DNA of 64,000 nt from Rhodococcus qingshengii JCM 15477 (GTDB lineage Bacteria; Actinomycetota; Actinomycetes; Mycobacteriales; Mycobacteriaceae). The notes under the pieces were generated by a model. That model was not told the origin of the DNA, made no database searches, and saw nothing but the letters and a program-made list of their open reading frames with translations. How positions within the stretch are numbered: position 1 is the first letter of the stretch; each line of letters starts with the position of its first letter. The stretch spans positions 5,885,001 through 5,949,000 of the forward strand of contig NZ_CP096563.1 of NCBI RefSeq assembly GCF_023221595.1, read 5' to 3'. Shown here in pieces: positions 16,653-25,206 of this stretch. Made by a program: the position numbers and the translations under genes.

Positions 16653-17452
16653 ATCGGGGAAACTGGAACGGTGCGGCATATTCCCCTCTTGCCGAACAAC
16701 TCTCACCTGCATCGACAGAGGCGCTGCGCTCGATCGGGCACGTGAGCACGGCGTACGACGTCTGCGCCGGAACGGGGAACTTTACGCTCCCGGCGGCCCA
16801 GTCCGGGATCGCGGTCCACGCACTCGACCTCTCCGCCAGCCAGCTGGAGGTCGCGCGCGAACGCTGGATTCCTCGCCCCGGAACTACCGAACCCACTTTC
16901 ACGATCGGCGATGCACAGTCTCTGCCGTGGTCGGATTCGAGCGCCGACGCCTGTGTCAGCATCTTCGGGATCATCTTCTGTCCCAACCCTGCGATCGCCC
17001 TCGCAGAGATGATGCGGGTGACCCGGCCAGGCGGAAAGATCTGCGTCGCAACGTGGTCGGAGAACGGGTGGGCAGCAGCACTCCGCCGGGAGGCCGCCTC
17101 GGCGTGGAATGGCATCACACCACTACCGACGACATGGTCGAGCTCGAGCGAATTCGACAAGGCAGCAGCCGGATTGGAGTCGGTGAGCTCGGCCTCCCAC
17201 CTGCTCGAGTGGCAACTACCAGCCGGATCGGATCCCGTCGAGGAACTGTGCGACCAGGCACCGGCGTTGAAGAACTTCCGCGAGGCCGTTCGAAGCACAG
17301 GGAATTGGGCTTCGATGTCAGCGCACCTCCGCTCGACGCTCGAGCCCTATCTCAGGTCGAGCGCGGCCGGACCCGTCGCCACCAGCGAATACATCCTCCA
17401 CGTTGGCACTGTCCCGAACTCTGACACCGCGCTCTTCCGAACGCGCGGGTAA
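16649..17452 (+). CDS. Class I SAM-dependent methyltransferase (UbiE-like)
   Basis: A 267-residue methyltransferase. Motif I reads YDVCAGTGNFTLPAA near residue 36, the acidic ribose-binding position is HALDLSASQ, and post-I motif FTIGDAQSLPWSD and motif RVTRPGGKICVATW follow. This is the small-molecule methyltransferase pattern; the substrate is unknown. It starts with GTG overlapping the GntR stop, so the pair forms a two-gene operon, possibly a substrate-inducible detoxification module. Confidence 0.85.
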   Translation: MNRGNWNGAAYSPLAEQLSPASTEALRSIGHVSTAYDVCAGTGNFTLPAAQSGIAVHALDLSASQLEVARERWIPRPGTTEPTFTIGDAQSLPWSDSSADACVSIFGIIFCPNPAIALAEMMRVTRPGGKICVATWSENGWAAALRREAASAWNGITPLPTTWSSSSEFDKAAAGLESVSSASHLLEWQLPAGSDPVEELCDQAPALKNFREAVRSTGNWASMSAHLRSTLEPYLRSSAAGPVATSEYILHVGTVPNSDTALFRTRG

Positions 17453-17508
17453 CCCTCTTGGCCGGATACGGTCTCTTCACCGTCCACCGACCCGGAGAGG
17501 CCCGCTCG

Positions 17509-18060
17509 ATGTCTGAATCGAACTCCCTACCTGAATTGAAGCAAGCCTCGCAGCAAGCATCGAAACAAACCTTGTCCATGTCCGTCCTCATGACGCCGGA
17601 CATGTCAAACTTCTCGGGCAACGTGCACGGCGGAACGATTCTGAAGTTTCTCGACCAGGTTGCCTATGCGTGCGCGAGTCGATATGCCCAGACCTACGTC
17701 GTGACTCTGTCGGTGGATCGTGTGGTGTTCCGCGAACCGGTGCATGTCGGCGAACTCGTCACGTTCAGCGCTTCCGTCAATTACACCGGGCGCACCTCGA
17801 TGGAAATCGGAATTCGAGTCGAAACCGAAGACATTCTTCTCGGAAAATCTCGACACACCAATAGTTGCTATTTCACGATGGTGGCGATGGGAAGCGACGG
17901 GAAACCGGCTGAGGTACCCCAACTCCGGCCGACCGGAACAATCGCGAGGCAGCGATTCGAGGCCGGGCGTCGGCGTCGTGAACTGCGCAGAGAGAACGAG
18001 CTTCGTGAACAGTCCATCCGGGCCGCAGTTCGGGACTTAACGCCCGAACACGATGACTGA
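17509..18060 (+). CDS. Acyl-CoA thioesterase, hotdog fold (ACOT/YciA type)
   Basis: A 183-residue hotdog thioesterase. The key helix reads NFSGNVHGGTILKFLDQVAYACASRY, with the Asn and HGG expected for substrate binding, and the second half has the strand TLSVDRVVFREPVHVGELVTF. The C-terminal tail is very basic (RRRRELRRENELRE). ATG 17509 has a strong GGAGAGG site 8 bases upstream. It would hydrolyse acyl-CoA to free acid and CoA in the cytoplasm. Confidence 0.87.
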   Translation: MSESNSLPELKQASQQASKQTLSMSVLMTPDMSNFSGNVHGGTILKFLDQVAYACASRYAQTYVVTLSVDRVVFREPVHVGELVTFSASVNYTGRTSMEIGIRVETEDILLGKSRHTNSCYFTMVAMGSDGKPAEVPQLRPTGTIARQRFEAGRRRRELRRENELREQSIRAAVRDLTPEHDD

Positions 18061-18105
18061 ATCCAGTCATATTTAAGTTATAACCTTATGCATTAAGCTG
18101 ATCGA

Positions 18106-19386
18106 GTGACTTCGAAGGCACGGGAAAAGTATGACGTTGTGATTGTCGGCGCGAGCATCGCGGGATGCGCGGCCGCAATCATGTACGCCCAGCAAGGTCT
18201 GCGGATAGCGCTTCTCGACGCTCGCTCCGACATCCGGGCGCACAAAGTCCTGTGCACTCACCACCTGCAACCGTGCGGTGCCCCGATCTTGCAACGACTC
18301 GGCGCCACGGAAAAACTGCTCGCCCTGGGAATGGTGGAAACCGTTCCGACATTCTGGACCCCTTGGGGAGTGATCACCCCTGACGCGGCAGAGAACTCAC
18401 CGCCACCTGGGTTCAACGTCCGAAGGGAAACTCTCGACCCCCTACTGCGCCAACTCGCGAACGACTACCCGAACGTCGACCTTCTTCTCGGGTATCGCGT
18501 TTCCGGACTGCTGACCGAGAACGGCACTACTGCAGGCGTCTACGGCACCGAACAGGGTTCGGTCTTCACTGTCGAAGCACGATTGACCGTCGGAGCGGAC
18601 GGCAAGGATTCGACCGTCGCACGATCCGCTCGTTGCGACTCCGTGACTGCATCCAACGGGCGTTTCAGCTATTTCGCCCAACTCTCCGGACTCGAACGAC
18701 CCGGCGGAGAAACGTCATTGTCGTGGTTCATGGATCCCGACGTCGCCTATCTGCTCCCCAACGACGGCGGAATCAGCGTGCTGGTCGTCTTCCCTGCCCT
18801 CGACAAGCTCGGCTCGTTCGCTGACGACCTGTCTACTGCTTTCCTCGAGTACGCCAACGCATTACCCGGCGCTCCGCTTGTTCGGCGAGAGCACATCGTC
18901 GGGAAGATCGTTGGTACCAAACACTTCTCCACAACCCTCACCGAACCCGTAGGTAACGGGTTCGCACTCATCGGCGACGCTGCGGCAACCAACGACCCGT
19001 TGTGGGGTATCGGATGCTCGTGGGCACTCGAGACCGCTCAGATGCTGGTCGATGCGACCGCGCACATGCTGACGGAGACGCCGGCAGACACACTCGACTC
19101 ACATCGGAACGTGACCGCTGCATTGACCGAATACCGTAGCGCCAGAGCAAGTATGACGAATCACATCGACTACATGAGCGGTTACGCCGGTGGGCGAAAG
19201 TTCACCGCGATCGAACGTCTGCTCATCTCCGCGGCCACCCACGACCACGACGAAGCCCGAAGGTTCTACTTGTTCGGTTCCCGGTTGATACCGGCCGAAC
19301 AGTATCTCTCGACTCGCTCGGTCGCGCGGGCAGCACAAAAACATCTCAGGCACCGTCTGCGTCGTAGATCTGTGGCCGGGACGTAA
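18106..19386 (+). CDS. FAD-dependent oxidoreductase (geranylgeranyl reductase/monooxygenase-like)
   Basis: A 426-residue flavoprotein. The Rossmann motif VVIVGASIAGCAAAI is at the N terminus and the second FAD motif, ALIGDAAATNDPLWGIGCSW, is near residue 285. This places it in the group of PHBH-fold monooxygenases, halogenases and geranylgeranyl reductases. Fe-S, haem and transmembrane segments are absent. It starts with GTG just after an A/T-rich stretch (TTAAGTTATAACC) that may hold its promoter, and no good ribosome site is visible, so it may be leaderless. The substrate is unknown. Confidence 0.82.
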   Translation: MTSKAREKYDVVIVGASIAGCAAAIMYAQQGLRIALLDARSDIRAHKVLCTHHLQPCGAPILQRLGATEKLLALGMVETVPTFWTPWGVITPDAAENSPPPGFNVRRETLDPLLRQLANDYPNVDLLLGYRVSGLLTENGTTAGVYGTEQGSVFTVEARLTVGADGKDSTVARSARCDSVTASNGRFSYFAQLSGLERPGGETSLSWFMDPDVAYLLPNDGGISVLVVFPALDKLGSFADDLSTAFLEYANALPGAPLVRREHIVGKIVGTKHFSTTLTEPVGNGFALIGDAAATNDPLWGIGCSWALETAQMLVDATAHMLTETPADTLDSHRNVTAALTEYRSARASMTNHIDYMSGYAGGRKFTAIERLLISAATHDHDEARRFYLFGSRLIPAEQYLSTRSVARAAQKHLRHRLRRRSVAGT

Positions 19387-19423
19387 TCTGACAAGCGTTT
19401 TTTCGGCGCCGGCAACGGGGAAC

Positions 19424-19448
19424 CCTCCGATCGCAACCGAGCCGGAGG
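19424..19448 (+). promoter_or_regulatory. Hairpin that could mask the ribosome site of the next gene
   Basis: CCTCCG (19424-19429) is complementary to CGGAGG (19443-19448), which is the ribosome site of the gene at 19456. A 13-base loop separates the arms. If it folds, translation would be reduced. Confidence 0.35.
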
Positions 19449-19455
19449 AGCGACC

Positions 19456-19779
19456 ATGCGTGCACACATCGCCATTCCGAGTGAATCGACTTGTCACAGG
19501 TACGTAGTCGCCGTCGCCAGCTCCACCTTCGCCGAATCGGTCATCTGGTGCGACGGCCCCGCGTTCGACGCAGTACTCGTTCTGGGCAGCGAGATTCCGC
19601 AGCACAGTGGCCACCGAGCCGTACTCGCCTGGAATCACTACTTCGGGTGGGCGCTCGGCGTGGAAACCACACCGGATGCGTCGTTCGCCGTTGTCGAATG
19701 CCTCGGTATCGGGAGAATGCCGGATCCTGAACTGTGCGCCGACCGCGCTGTCGAGTTGATTGCCCAGGCGGGTAGTTAA
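19456..19779 (+). CDS. DUF6292-like small protein
   Basis: A 107-residue soluble protein with a strong GGAGGAG site. The central AVLAWNHYFGWALGVE and preceding LGSEIPQHSGHRA resemble the DUF6292 pattern of actinobacterial proteins of unknown function. There is no signal peptide or membrane segment. Its neighbours (a flavoprotein and DUF2252) do not suggest a role. Confidence 0.6.
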   Translation: MRAHIAIPSESTCHRYVVAVASSTFAESVIWCDGPAFDAVLVLGSEIPQHSGHRAVLAWNHYFGWALGVETTPDASFAVVECLGIGRMPDPELCADRAVELIAQAGS

Positions 19780-19859
19780 GGAACTCGTCGCGCGGCGCAC
19801 AATCCGGCGGGCATAAGATCGAGCGCGAGTTTCGCACGCCCGACGAAAGAGAGCCCGAC

Positions 19860-21281
19860 ATGGACCCGCTGAACAGGCCTGCCGGTCAGCTGGCTCTCGA
19901 GAACGAACCGGACGGCAGGGCAACTTTGCGGGCGCGTCAGACGCCGCGCAGTGAGCGTCGCAAGATCGGGAAAGGCCTGCGCAAGCGAGTGGCGCGATCG
20001 TCGCTCGGCGACTGGACGCCCCCATCCGATCGACGTGACCCGGTCGATCAGGTCAACACGGCACACGAGGGAAGACTCGACTGGTTGGTTCCGATCCGTG
20101 TGGGGCGAATGGTCGCTTCGCCATACGGATTCCTGCGCGGTACCGCCGGATTGATGGCAGAGGACATGGCGCAGCTGCCGTCCACCGGCATCACTCCCGT
20201 CATCTGTGGAGATGCGCACGTCGGAAACTTCGGGTTCTACGGATCTCCGGAACGCGAACTTGTCATAGACCTCAACGATTTCGACGAAGCACATCCCGGC
20301 CCCTGGGAATGGGATCTACGAAGGCTGGCTGCGAGCATCTGGGTGGCCGGTCGACAGAACGGTCTCACCGAAGCTCAATGCGAAACAGCAACAACCTCGT
20401 GTGTGTCCGCGTATCGCCTCCACTTGGCGAAGCTCTCCGAGCGTCCGCTGTTCGATCGCTCCTTCGACCGGGTCGATCTCGACGGACTCACCGACCACGT
20501 CACCGATCCTGGGTTGCTGGCCGAGATCAGGCGCGCCGCGGAGCGCGCCCGGCGGCGTACGAGTGACCATGCGGTGCCGCGGTTCACCGTCGAGGATCAC
20601 GGACGGCGCCAGTTGGTCGAGAACCCGCCGCTCACAACACGACTCACGCCGCAGGACACCGACTTCCTCCTGGAGGGTCTGGACGAGTATCTCGAAACCC
20701 TTGCACCACACTGGCGCCGAGTCGTCTCGGGATACAACGTCATCGACGCCGCGCACCGGGTTGTCGGAGTCGGGAGTGTCGCTCTGCGCGCCTATGTCGC
20801 CCTGTGCGAAGGGAGCATCCCGGACGACGTCCTCTTCTTGCAGCTCAAACAGGCTCGCCGATCCGTAGTTGCGCCCTTCGTGCACGGTGACTCGGCCTGG
20901 CACGACCATCAAGGACGACGCGTCGCGGAATACCAGCAAGCTCTCCAGACGGTCAGTGATCCACTGCTCGGTTGGTGCACCGTGGACGACCGCCAGTACT
21001 ACGTCCGTCAGTTCCGGAACATGAAAGGTTCTGTGGACCTGAACAATATCGACGCCGCAGCGCTGACCGATTACGTCGCGATCTGCGGCCGCCTACTGGC
21101 CAAGGGGCATGCACGAACCAGCGGCGCGTCACTGATTTCCGGTTACCTGGGAACCTCGGACGCGGTCGATACCGCCCTCACCCGGTTCGCTCGGCTCTAC
21201 GCCGATCAAACCGAACGTGACCACGACGCTCTGTGCCGGGCGGTATCGGCCGGTACGATCGCCGCGGAGCCGGGAATCTGA
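19860..21281 (+). CDS. DUF2252 family protein
   Basis: A 473-residue protein with the DUF2252 hallmarks: FLRGTAGLMAEDMA, the kinase-like CGDAHVGNFGFYGS near residue 118, DLNDFDEAHPGPWEWDLRRLAAS, and a late LAKGHARTSG. The GDxHxGN and DxNDFD motifs recall the catalytic and metal sites of aminoglycoside-phosphotransferase-like kinases. Kinase activity is an inference and the target is unknown. It has a good ribosome site (GAAAGAGAG) and probably its own transcript. Confidence 0.88.
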   Translation: MDPLNRPAGQLALENEPDGRATLRARQTPRSERRKIGKGLRKRVARSSLGDWTPPSDRRDPVDQVNTAHEGRLDWLVPIRVGRMVASPYGFLRGTAGLMAEDMAQLPSTGITPVICGDAHVGNFGFYGSPERELVIDLNDFDEAHPGPWEWDLRRLAASIWVAGRQNGLTEAQCETATTSCVSAYRLHLAKLSERPLFDRSFDRVDLDGLTDHVTDPGLLAEIRRAAERARRRTSDHAVPRFTVEDHGRRQLVENPPLTTRLTPQDTDFLLEGLDEYLETLAPHWRRVVSGYNVIDAAHRVVGVGSVALRAYVALCEGSIPDDVLFLQLKQARRSVVAPFVHGDSAWHDHQGRRVAEYQQALQTVSDPLLGWCTVDDRQYYVRQFRNMKGSVDLNNIDAAALTDYVAICGRLLAKGHARTSGASLISGYLGTSDAVDTALTRFARLYADQTERDHDALCRAVSAGTIAAEPGI

Positions 21282-21285
21282 TCCC

Positions 21286-21546
21286 TCACGCCGCGACGAT
21301 CCTGCCCTGCTCGAACTTCACTCCTCCCCAGATTCCGGTCTGGCCAGTGGCAGAGGCGAATTCACGACACGATTCCACAATCGGGCACCTGTTGCACACG
21401 TCGGTCGCGTAGTCGTATCCCTCGGACGGAAAGGGAAACCACCGGTCCGGCTCGGGGTCTCCTCGGCATTCCGCCTGCCACCACGTCCGGTCGTCCGAGA
21501 TCGGCAAAAGCTCAGCCAAATTGGAGATTTCGTCAGCGCACATCAC
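21286..21546 (-). CDS. WhiB family iron-sulfur transcription regulator
   Basis: An 86-residue protein with the four WhiB cysteines (Cys27 in QAEC, then Cys51, Cys54 and Cys60 in CNRCPIVESC) that bind a [4Fe-4S] cluster, and the G[VI]WGG turn (GIWGG). The basic C-terminal tail usual in DNA-binding WhiB proteins is short and weakly charged here (VKFEQGRIVAA). It may work through sigma-factor contact or as a redox-responsive partner. It follows the HNH nuclease gene by 16 bases. Confidence 0.9.
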   Translation of the reverse strand: MMCADEISNLAELLPISDDRTWWQAECRGDPEPDRWFPFPSEGYDYATDVCNRCPIVESCREFASATGQTGIWGGVKFEQGRIVAA

Positions 21547-21562
21547 TGGCTCCCTTCGACTG

Positions 21563-22093
21563 TCACGTCCGACTCAATTCGCGCCAGATCTTCTGCTGCA
21601 CTTTCTCGATGCGCCGAGGTGCCTTCGGCTCCCACAGCAGCCGCATACCGGCCTCGGCCGGAGTGCGATCCGCCTTGCGCTGATTGCAGGAACTGCAGCA
21701 CGCCACCAGATTTCCCCACGTGTTGGGCCCGTTACGGCTCCGCGGCTGGACATGGTCGATGGTCGTTGCCCGGGCGGCGCAGTACGCACATTGACGACCG
21801 TCCCGATCGAAGACACCGGCAAAAGTGGCCCGACTGGAATCGGTGACCGTCACCCGGTGAGCAACGTACACGTACTCGGCGAGCAGGATCGTGCTCGGCA
21901 GTGGGATTTCGACGTGCTTGGAGCGCACCGGAAATATCGGGGTCACGTCTTCGGTGGACTGCGCGGAACCGGTGGCGATCAGGACGACCGCACGATCGGC
22001 GCTCACTTCACCGAGGTACTCGTACGTGGCGTTGAGTACCCGGACGGCGCGGTTCATCCAACTGTGAGCAAGTGCGCGGTTCGGGTTCCGCAT
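21563..22093 (-). CDS. HNH endonuclease family protein
   Basis: A protein of about 176 residues. The HNH core is CAYC-x4-TTIDHVQPRSRNG-x-NTWGNLVACCSSCNQRK, with two zinc-binding CxxC pairs. The N-terminal half (NRAVRVLNATYEYLGEVS) matches the common bacterial HNH family found beside housekeeping genes. I start it at ATG 22093; ATG 22057 (MNRAVRVLN) and a GTG at 22135 are alternatives, the last lying upstream of a small palindrome at 22115-22129. The true substrate is unknown. Confidence 0.83.
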   Translation of the reverse strand: MRNPNRALAHSWMNRAVRVLNATYEYLGEVSADRAVVLIATGSAQSTEDVTPIFPVRSKHVEIPLPSTILLAEYVYVAHRVTVTDSSRATFAGVFDRDGRQCAYCAARATTIDHVQPRSRNGPNTWGNLVACCSSCNQRKADRTPAEAGMRLLWEPKAPRRIEKVQQKIWRELSRT

Positions 22094-22428
22094 GAGAGTT
22101 CTCAGTTCGTGTCGAGGAGTGAAACTCCTGGACACGAAGACGGGTCAGGAGCAAATGCAAGAAATGGGGAACGGCATATATCCAGCGCCGCTCTGTTCCC
22201 CGAATGCGGGATGGGAAATACCGCGGGGTGAGTGCCCGCGCAGGTGCAACGCTTGCTTCCAGTCGCGCATGCCTGTCCCCTTCCACTTCTTGTTCTCGTC
22301 ACCGGCGATTGCCGACGCTCATCATCACACGGAAGGCATCCTCAGCGATATCGATTTATCAGGCCGGAAGAGCCGTCCTGGAAATACCGCGGTTTGACGC
22401 CGGAACACGCGGCTTGATCGAATGAGCC
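22094..22428. other. Gap between HNH nuclease and threonine aldolase with small repeats
   Basis: No convincing gene. It holds a palindrome AGGAGT-GAA-ACTCCT (22115-22129) just upstream of the HNH start, a hairpin CGCGGG/CCCGCG (22222-22240), and a 13-base direct repeat GGAAATACCGCGG at 22214-22226 and 22380-22392. The second copy is about 36 bases before the aldolase start. A shared regulator or a small RNA is possible. Confidence 0.4.
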
Positions 22429-23439
22429 ATGACTTCGTCGTACATCGACCTACGCTCGGACACCGTCACCAAGCCTGATGCGGAGATGCGGAAGGCGATG
22501 GCCGACGCCGAGGTCGGTGACGACGTCCTCGATCACGACCCGACCATGGCGGCGCTCGAGGAAGAGGTGGCGCACACTCTGGGTTTACCGGCGGCACTGT
22601 GGGTGCCGAGCGGATCGATGGGCAACCTGATTGCGCTGATGCTGCACCTTCACCGCGGCGATCAGTTCCTGGCACCGGAACACTCTCACGTCTTGGGCTC
22701 CGAATTGGGCACCGCGGCCTGGCTCGCCCAGGGAATGCCGATGGCGTTGCCGCACGACGGCGGACCCGGACGTCCCACCCCCGAGACGGTCGTGAAGGCG
22801 ACGGGCTCCCCCGGCCCGTACTTCGCGTTGAACACCACGCTGCTCTGTCTCGAGAACACTCATAACTTCGCCGGCGGTGCCGTCATGAATCCGACCGAAT
22901 GGACGAAGCTGGTCGACGCAGCGCGATCACGCGGCTTGAAGATTCACCTCGACGGCGCCCGTCTCTGGAATGCCGCTGTTGCACTCGATGTTTCGCCCAC
23001 CGAATTGACTTCCGGCGCCGATACCGTTCAGGTGTGCCTGAGTAAGGGACTCGGTGCGCCGGTCGGCTCGATACTCGCCGCATCACCCGAATTGATCACC
23101 GAAGCCCGAAGGATCCGCAAGATGCTCGGTGGCGGCGTTCGTCAGGGCGGAGTGCTGGCCGCAGCCGGCATCGTCGCGTTGCGCTCACAAGCTCGCCTCT
23201 CCGACGATCACGACAACGCGCAGCGCCTCGCGTCGGGGCTTCGTGAACGCGGTTGGGCCGTCGACGAACCTGCCACCAACATCGTTCTGGCCGCGACAGC
23301 TGATCCGTCGGCCACCGTTGCTCAGCTCGCCGCTGTCGACGTCGGCGCGGTCACTGTTGCCGGGAAGGTCCGGTTCGTGACGCATCGCGACGTGAGCACC
23401 GCCGACATCGACGCGGTTCTGTCCAGGGTAACCTTCTGA
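22429..23439 (+). CDS. ltaE: Low-specificity L-threonine aldolase (PLP-dependent)
   Basis: A 336-residue fold-type I PLP enzyme that cleaves threonine or allo-threonine to glycine and acetaldehyde. It opens with the family signature IDLRSDTVTKP. HSHVLGSELG, HLDGARLWNA and the PLP lysine in CLSKGLGAPVGS are all present. The ribosome site is weak. It ends one base before the convergent luciferase-like gene. Confidence 0.9.
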   Translation: MTSSYIDLRSDTVTKPDAEMRKAMADAEVGDDVLDHDPTMAALEEEVAHTLGLPAALWVPSGSMGNLIALMLHLHRGDQFLAPEHSHVLGSELGTAAWLAQGMPMALPHDGGPGRPTPETVVKATGSPGPYFALNTTLLCLENTHNFAGGAVMNPTEWTKLVDAARSRGLKIHLDGARLWNAAVALDVSPTELTSGADTVQVCLSKGLGAPVGSILAASPELITEARRIRKMLGGGVRQGGVLAAAGIVALRSQARLSDDHDNAQRLASGLRERGWAVDEPATNIVLAATADPSATVAQLAAVDVGAVTVAGKVRFVTHRDVSTADIDAVLSRVTF

Positions 23440-23440
23440 G

Positions 23441-24295
23441 CTACGCCACCAGGGGTTGAACCTCCTGCGCGACAAAGCGAATGAACTCGCGGACATCCGG
23501 CTCGTCAACAGTCGGTTGGAGTACCACGGTGGTTGCACCTGCTGCCACCCATCGCCGTGCTGCTGCCGCGACTTCGGCCGCGGTGCCCGCGGCAATCGCA
23601 TCCTCCGGCGACTCGCTACCGGACGCTGCGGCCTCGGCAAGGGCGCGCTCGCGACCGCCGGAACCGAAAGCGCAGATGACGTAAACGACAACCTCGTGAT
23701 CCGACGCCCCGATGTGAGCGATCGCCCGACGCACGCCGTCCGGGGTCGACCCACCCGAGAGCACAGTGCCCTGCGCCAACTCGCCACTGAGCGCCAAAGT
23801 CTTTGGCCCCGTGGCGCCGACGAGCAACTGCGGCACCTTCTCCGGTGGCCACGCCAGCGTGACGTCCGTGAGATTCACGTATCGACCGGACACCGTCACC
23901 GACTCACCGCCCAGTAGCCGCTCCACCGCTCCGAACTGCTCCCGCAGGAGGGTCAACGGCGATTCGGCTTTGGCCCCGATCTGCCGCATCCAACTCTGAA
24001 CGCCGTGACCGAAGCCAACCCGTAGTCGATCCGGATGAACTCTGGCCAGCGCTGAAATCTCCATCGCCGTGATCGCGGTGTTGCGCATCGGCGTCGGCAG
24101 CACACCGATCGCCACACCCACGCGATCGGTCTCAGCCAATACAGTTGCAGCAGTGGCTATTCCTCCGCCGAAGAAGCAGTCTTCCCACAACCAGACCTCG
24201 TCGATACCGACTTCGTCTGCATACCTGGCATGTCGAACCAGATCTTCCGGAGATTGCTCCGGGCGCACGACGACGGCAATCCGTGCGGCGCTCAT
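23441..24295 (-). CDS. LLM class (luciferase-like) F420- or flavin-dependent oxidoreductase
   Basis: A 284-residue TIM-barrel oxidoreductase. The N terminus (RIAVVVRPEQSPEDLVRHARYADEVGIDEVWLWED), GVLPTPMRNTAITAME and LRVGFGHGVQSWM match the luciferase-like family, whose actinobacterial members mostly use F420. I place the start at ATG 24295, overlapping the patatin stop as ATGA. The long upstream extension of the frame is antisense to the patatin gene and not real. The substrate is unknown. Confidence 0.87.
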   Translation of the reverse strand: MSAARIAVVVRPEQSPEDLVRHARYADEVGIDEVWLWEDCFFGGGIATAATVLAETDRVGVAIGVLPTPMRNTAITAMEISALARVHPDRLRVGFGHGVQSWMRQIGAKAESPLTLLREQFGAVERLLGGESVTVSGRYVNLTDVTLAWPPEKVPQLLVGATGPKTLALSGELAQGTVLSGGSTPDGVRRAIAHIGASDHEVVVYVICAFGSGGRERALAEAAASGSESPEDAIAAGTAAEVAAAARRWVAAGATTVVLQPTVDEPDVREFIRFVAQEVQPLVA

Positions 24296-25146
24296 GCCGT
24301 CACCAGAAACGCGGCGATCTCGTCGGCGGTTCGACGGCCCTGTTCGCGGCCGAGTTCGGCTGCGGGGCGCCTGGTTGTCGGTGAAAGCGAGTTCGTTCCG
24401 ATCGCTTCGACGACGGCGTCGTCGGCGAAGACAGGCAGCACGGGCAAGGGCGTCATCACGTCGATTTCCTCTCGTAGACTGCCGCCCAGAAGATTCGGGG
24501 CGGGGTCGGCTGCGGGTGAAAGAACCACGACCACATCGCAGTCGGCAGCCAGATGAACATTCGAGCCACTCGCCATTCCGCCGTCCATGTACCGCTCGCC
24601 CTCGATCACGACTACCGGCCACACCCCTGGTACGGCGCAACTTGCTCCGACTGCGTCGATCAGTTCTACGCCGTCAGCGTTGCCGAACACCCTCAACTCA
24701 CCGGTCTGTGCGTTGATCGCCGGGATGCGCAACTCCCGGTCGGGCCACAACCGATTGGGCAGCCTCGCCTCGATGACCGCGCGACGCACGGCAGGTTCGA
24801 CGGTATCGGCTCTCATCGCTGCTTCGCCGAGCAAACGGAGCTGCTCGGCCCGGTCCTGCGATCCTGCGATCGCGTCGACGAACATCTGACCGAGTACCTC
24901 GACATCGACCTTCGGGTCGAGCTCCCCGGTGGCCTCCGCTGTTTGTGCGTCGAAAAGCTCTTGCAGTGTCACGCCGCTCGCTATCTGAGCGCTCACCGTG
25001 GAACCTGCGGAAGTGCCGATCAACACGTCCGCCGTCAGCAGCGCAGCTGCAGTGTCCGGTGATTTGTCCTGAAGGCCCAACAGAAAACCTGTTTCCCAGG
25101 CGATTCCCGCAACGCCGCCACCGGCAAGTACCAACCCCAATTTCAC
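24292..25146 (-). CDS. Patatin-like phospholipase
   Basis: A 284-residue serine lipase with the patatin set: oxyanion loop LVLAGGGVAG, nucleophile elbow GTSAGS and catalytic Asp in MDGGMASGSN. There is no signal peptide. I start it at GTG 25146 (MKLGLVLAGGG) because GAGAGG lies 8 bases upstream; a GTG at 25155 is the alternative. It is translationally coupled to the luciferase-like gene, so the two may act on one lipid substrate. Confidence 0.87.
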   Translation of the reverse strand: MKLGLVLAGGGVAGIAWETGFLLGLQDKSPDTAAALLTADVLIGTSAGSTVSAQIASGVTLQELFDAQTAEATGELDPKVDVEVLGQMFVDAIAGSQDRAEQLRLLGEAAMRADTVEPAVRRAVIEARLPNRLWPDRELRIPAINAQTGELRVFGNADGVELIDAVGASCAVPGVWPVVVIEGERYMDGGMASGSNVHLAADCDVVVVLSPAADPAPNLLGGSLREEIDVMTPLPVLPVFADDAVVEAIGTNSLSPTTRRPAAELGREQGRRTADEIAAFLVTA

Positions 25147-25206
25147 GCCGTCCACCTCTCGTCGATCGTGATCCGTGCCCGAAGTCGACGTTAGACCTAC
25201 TCTGAA

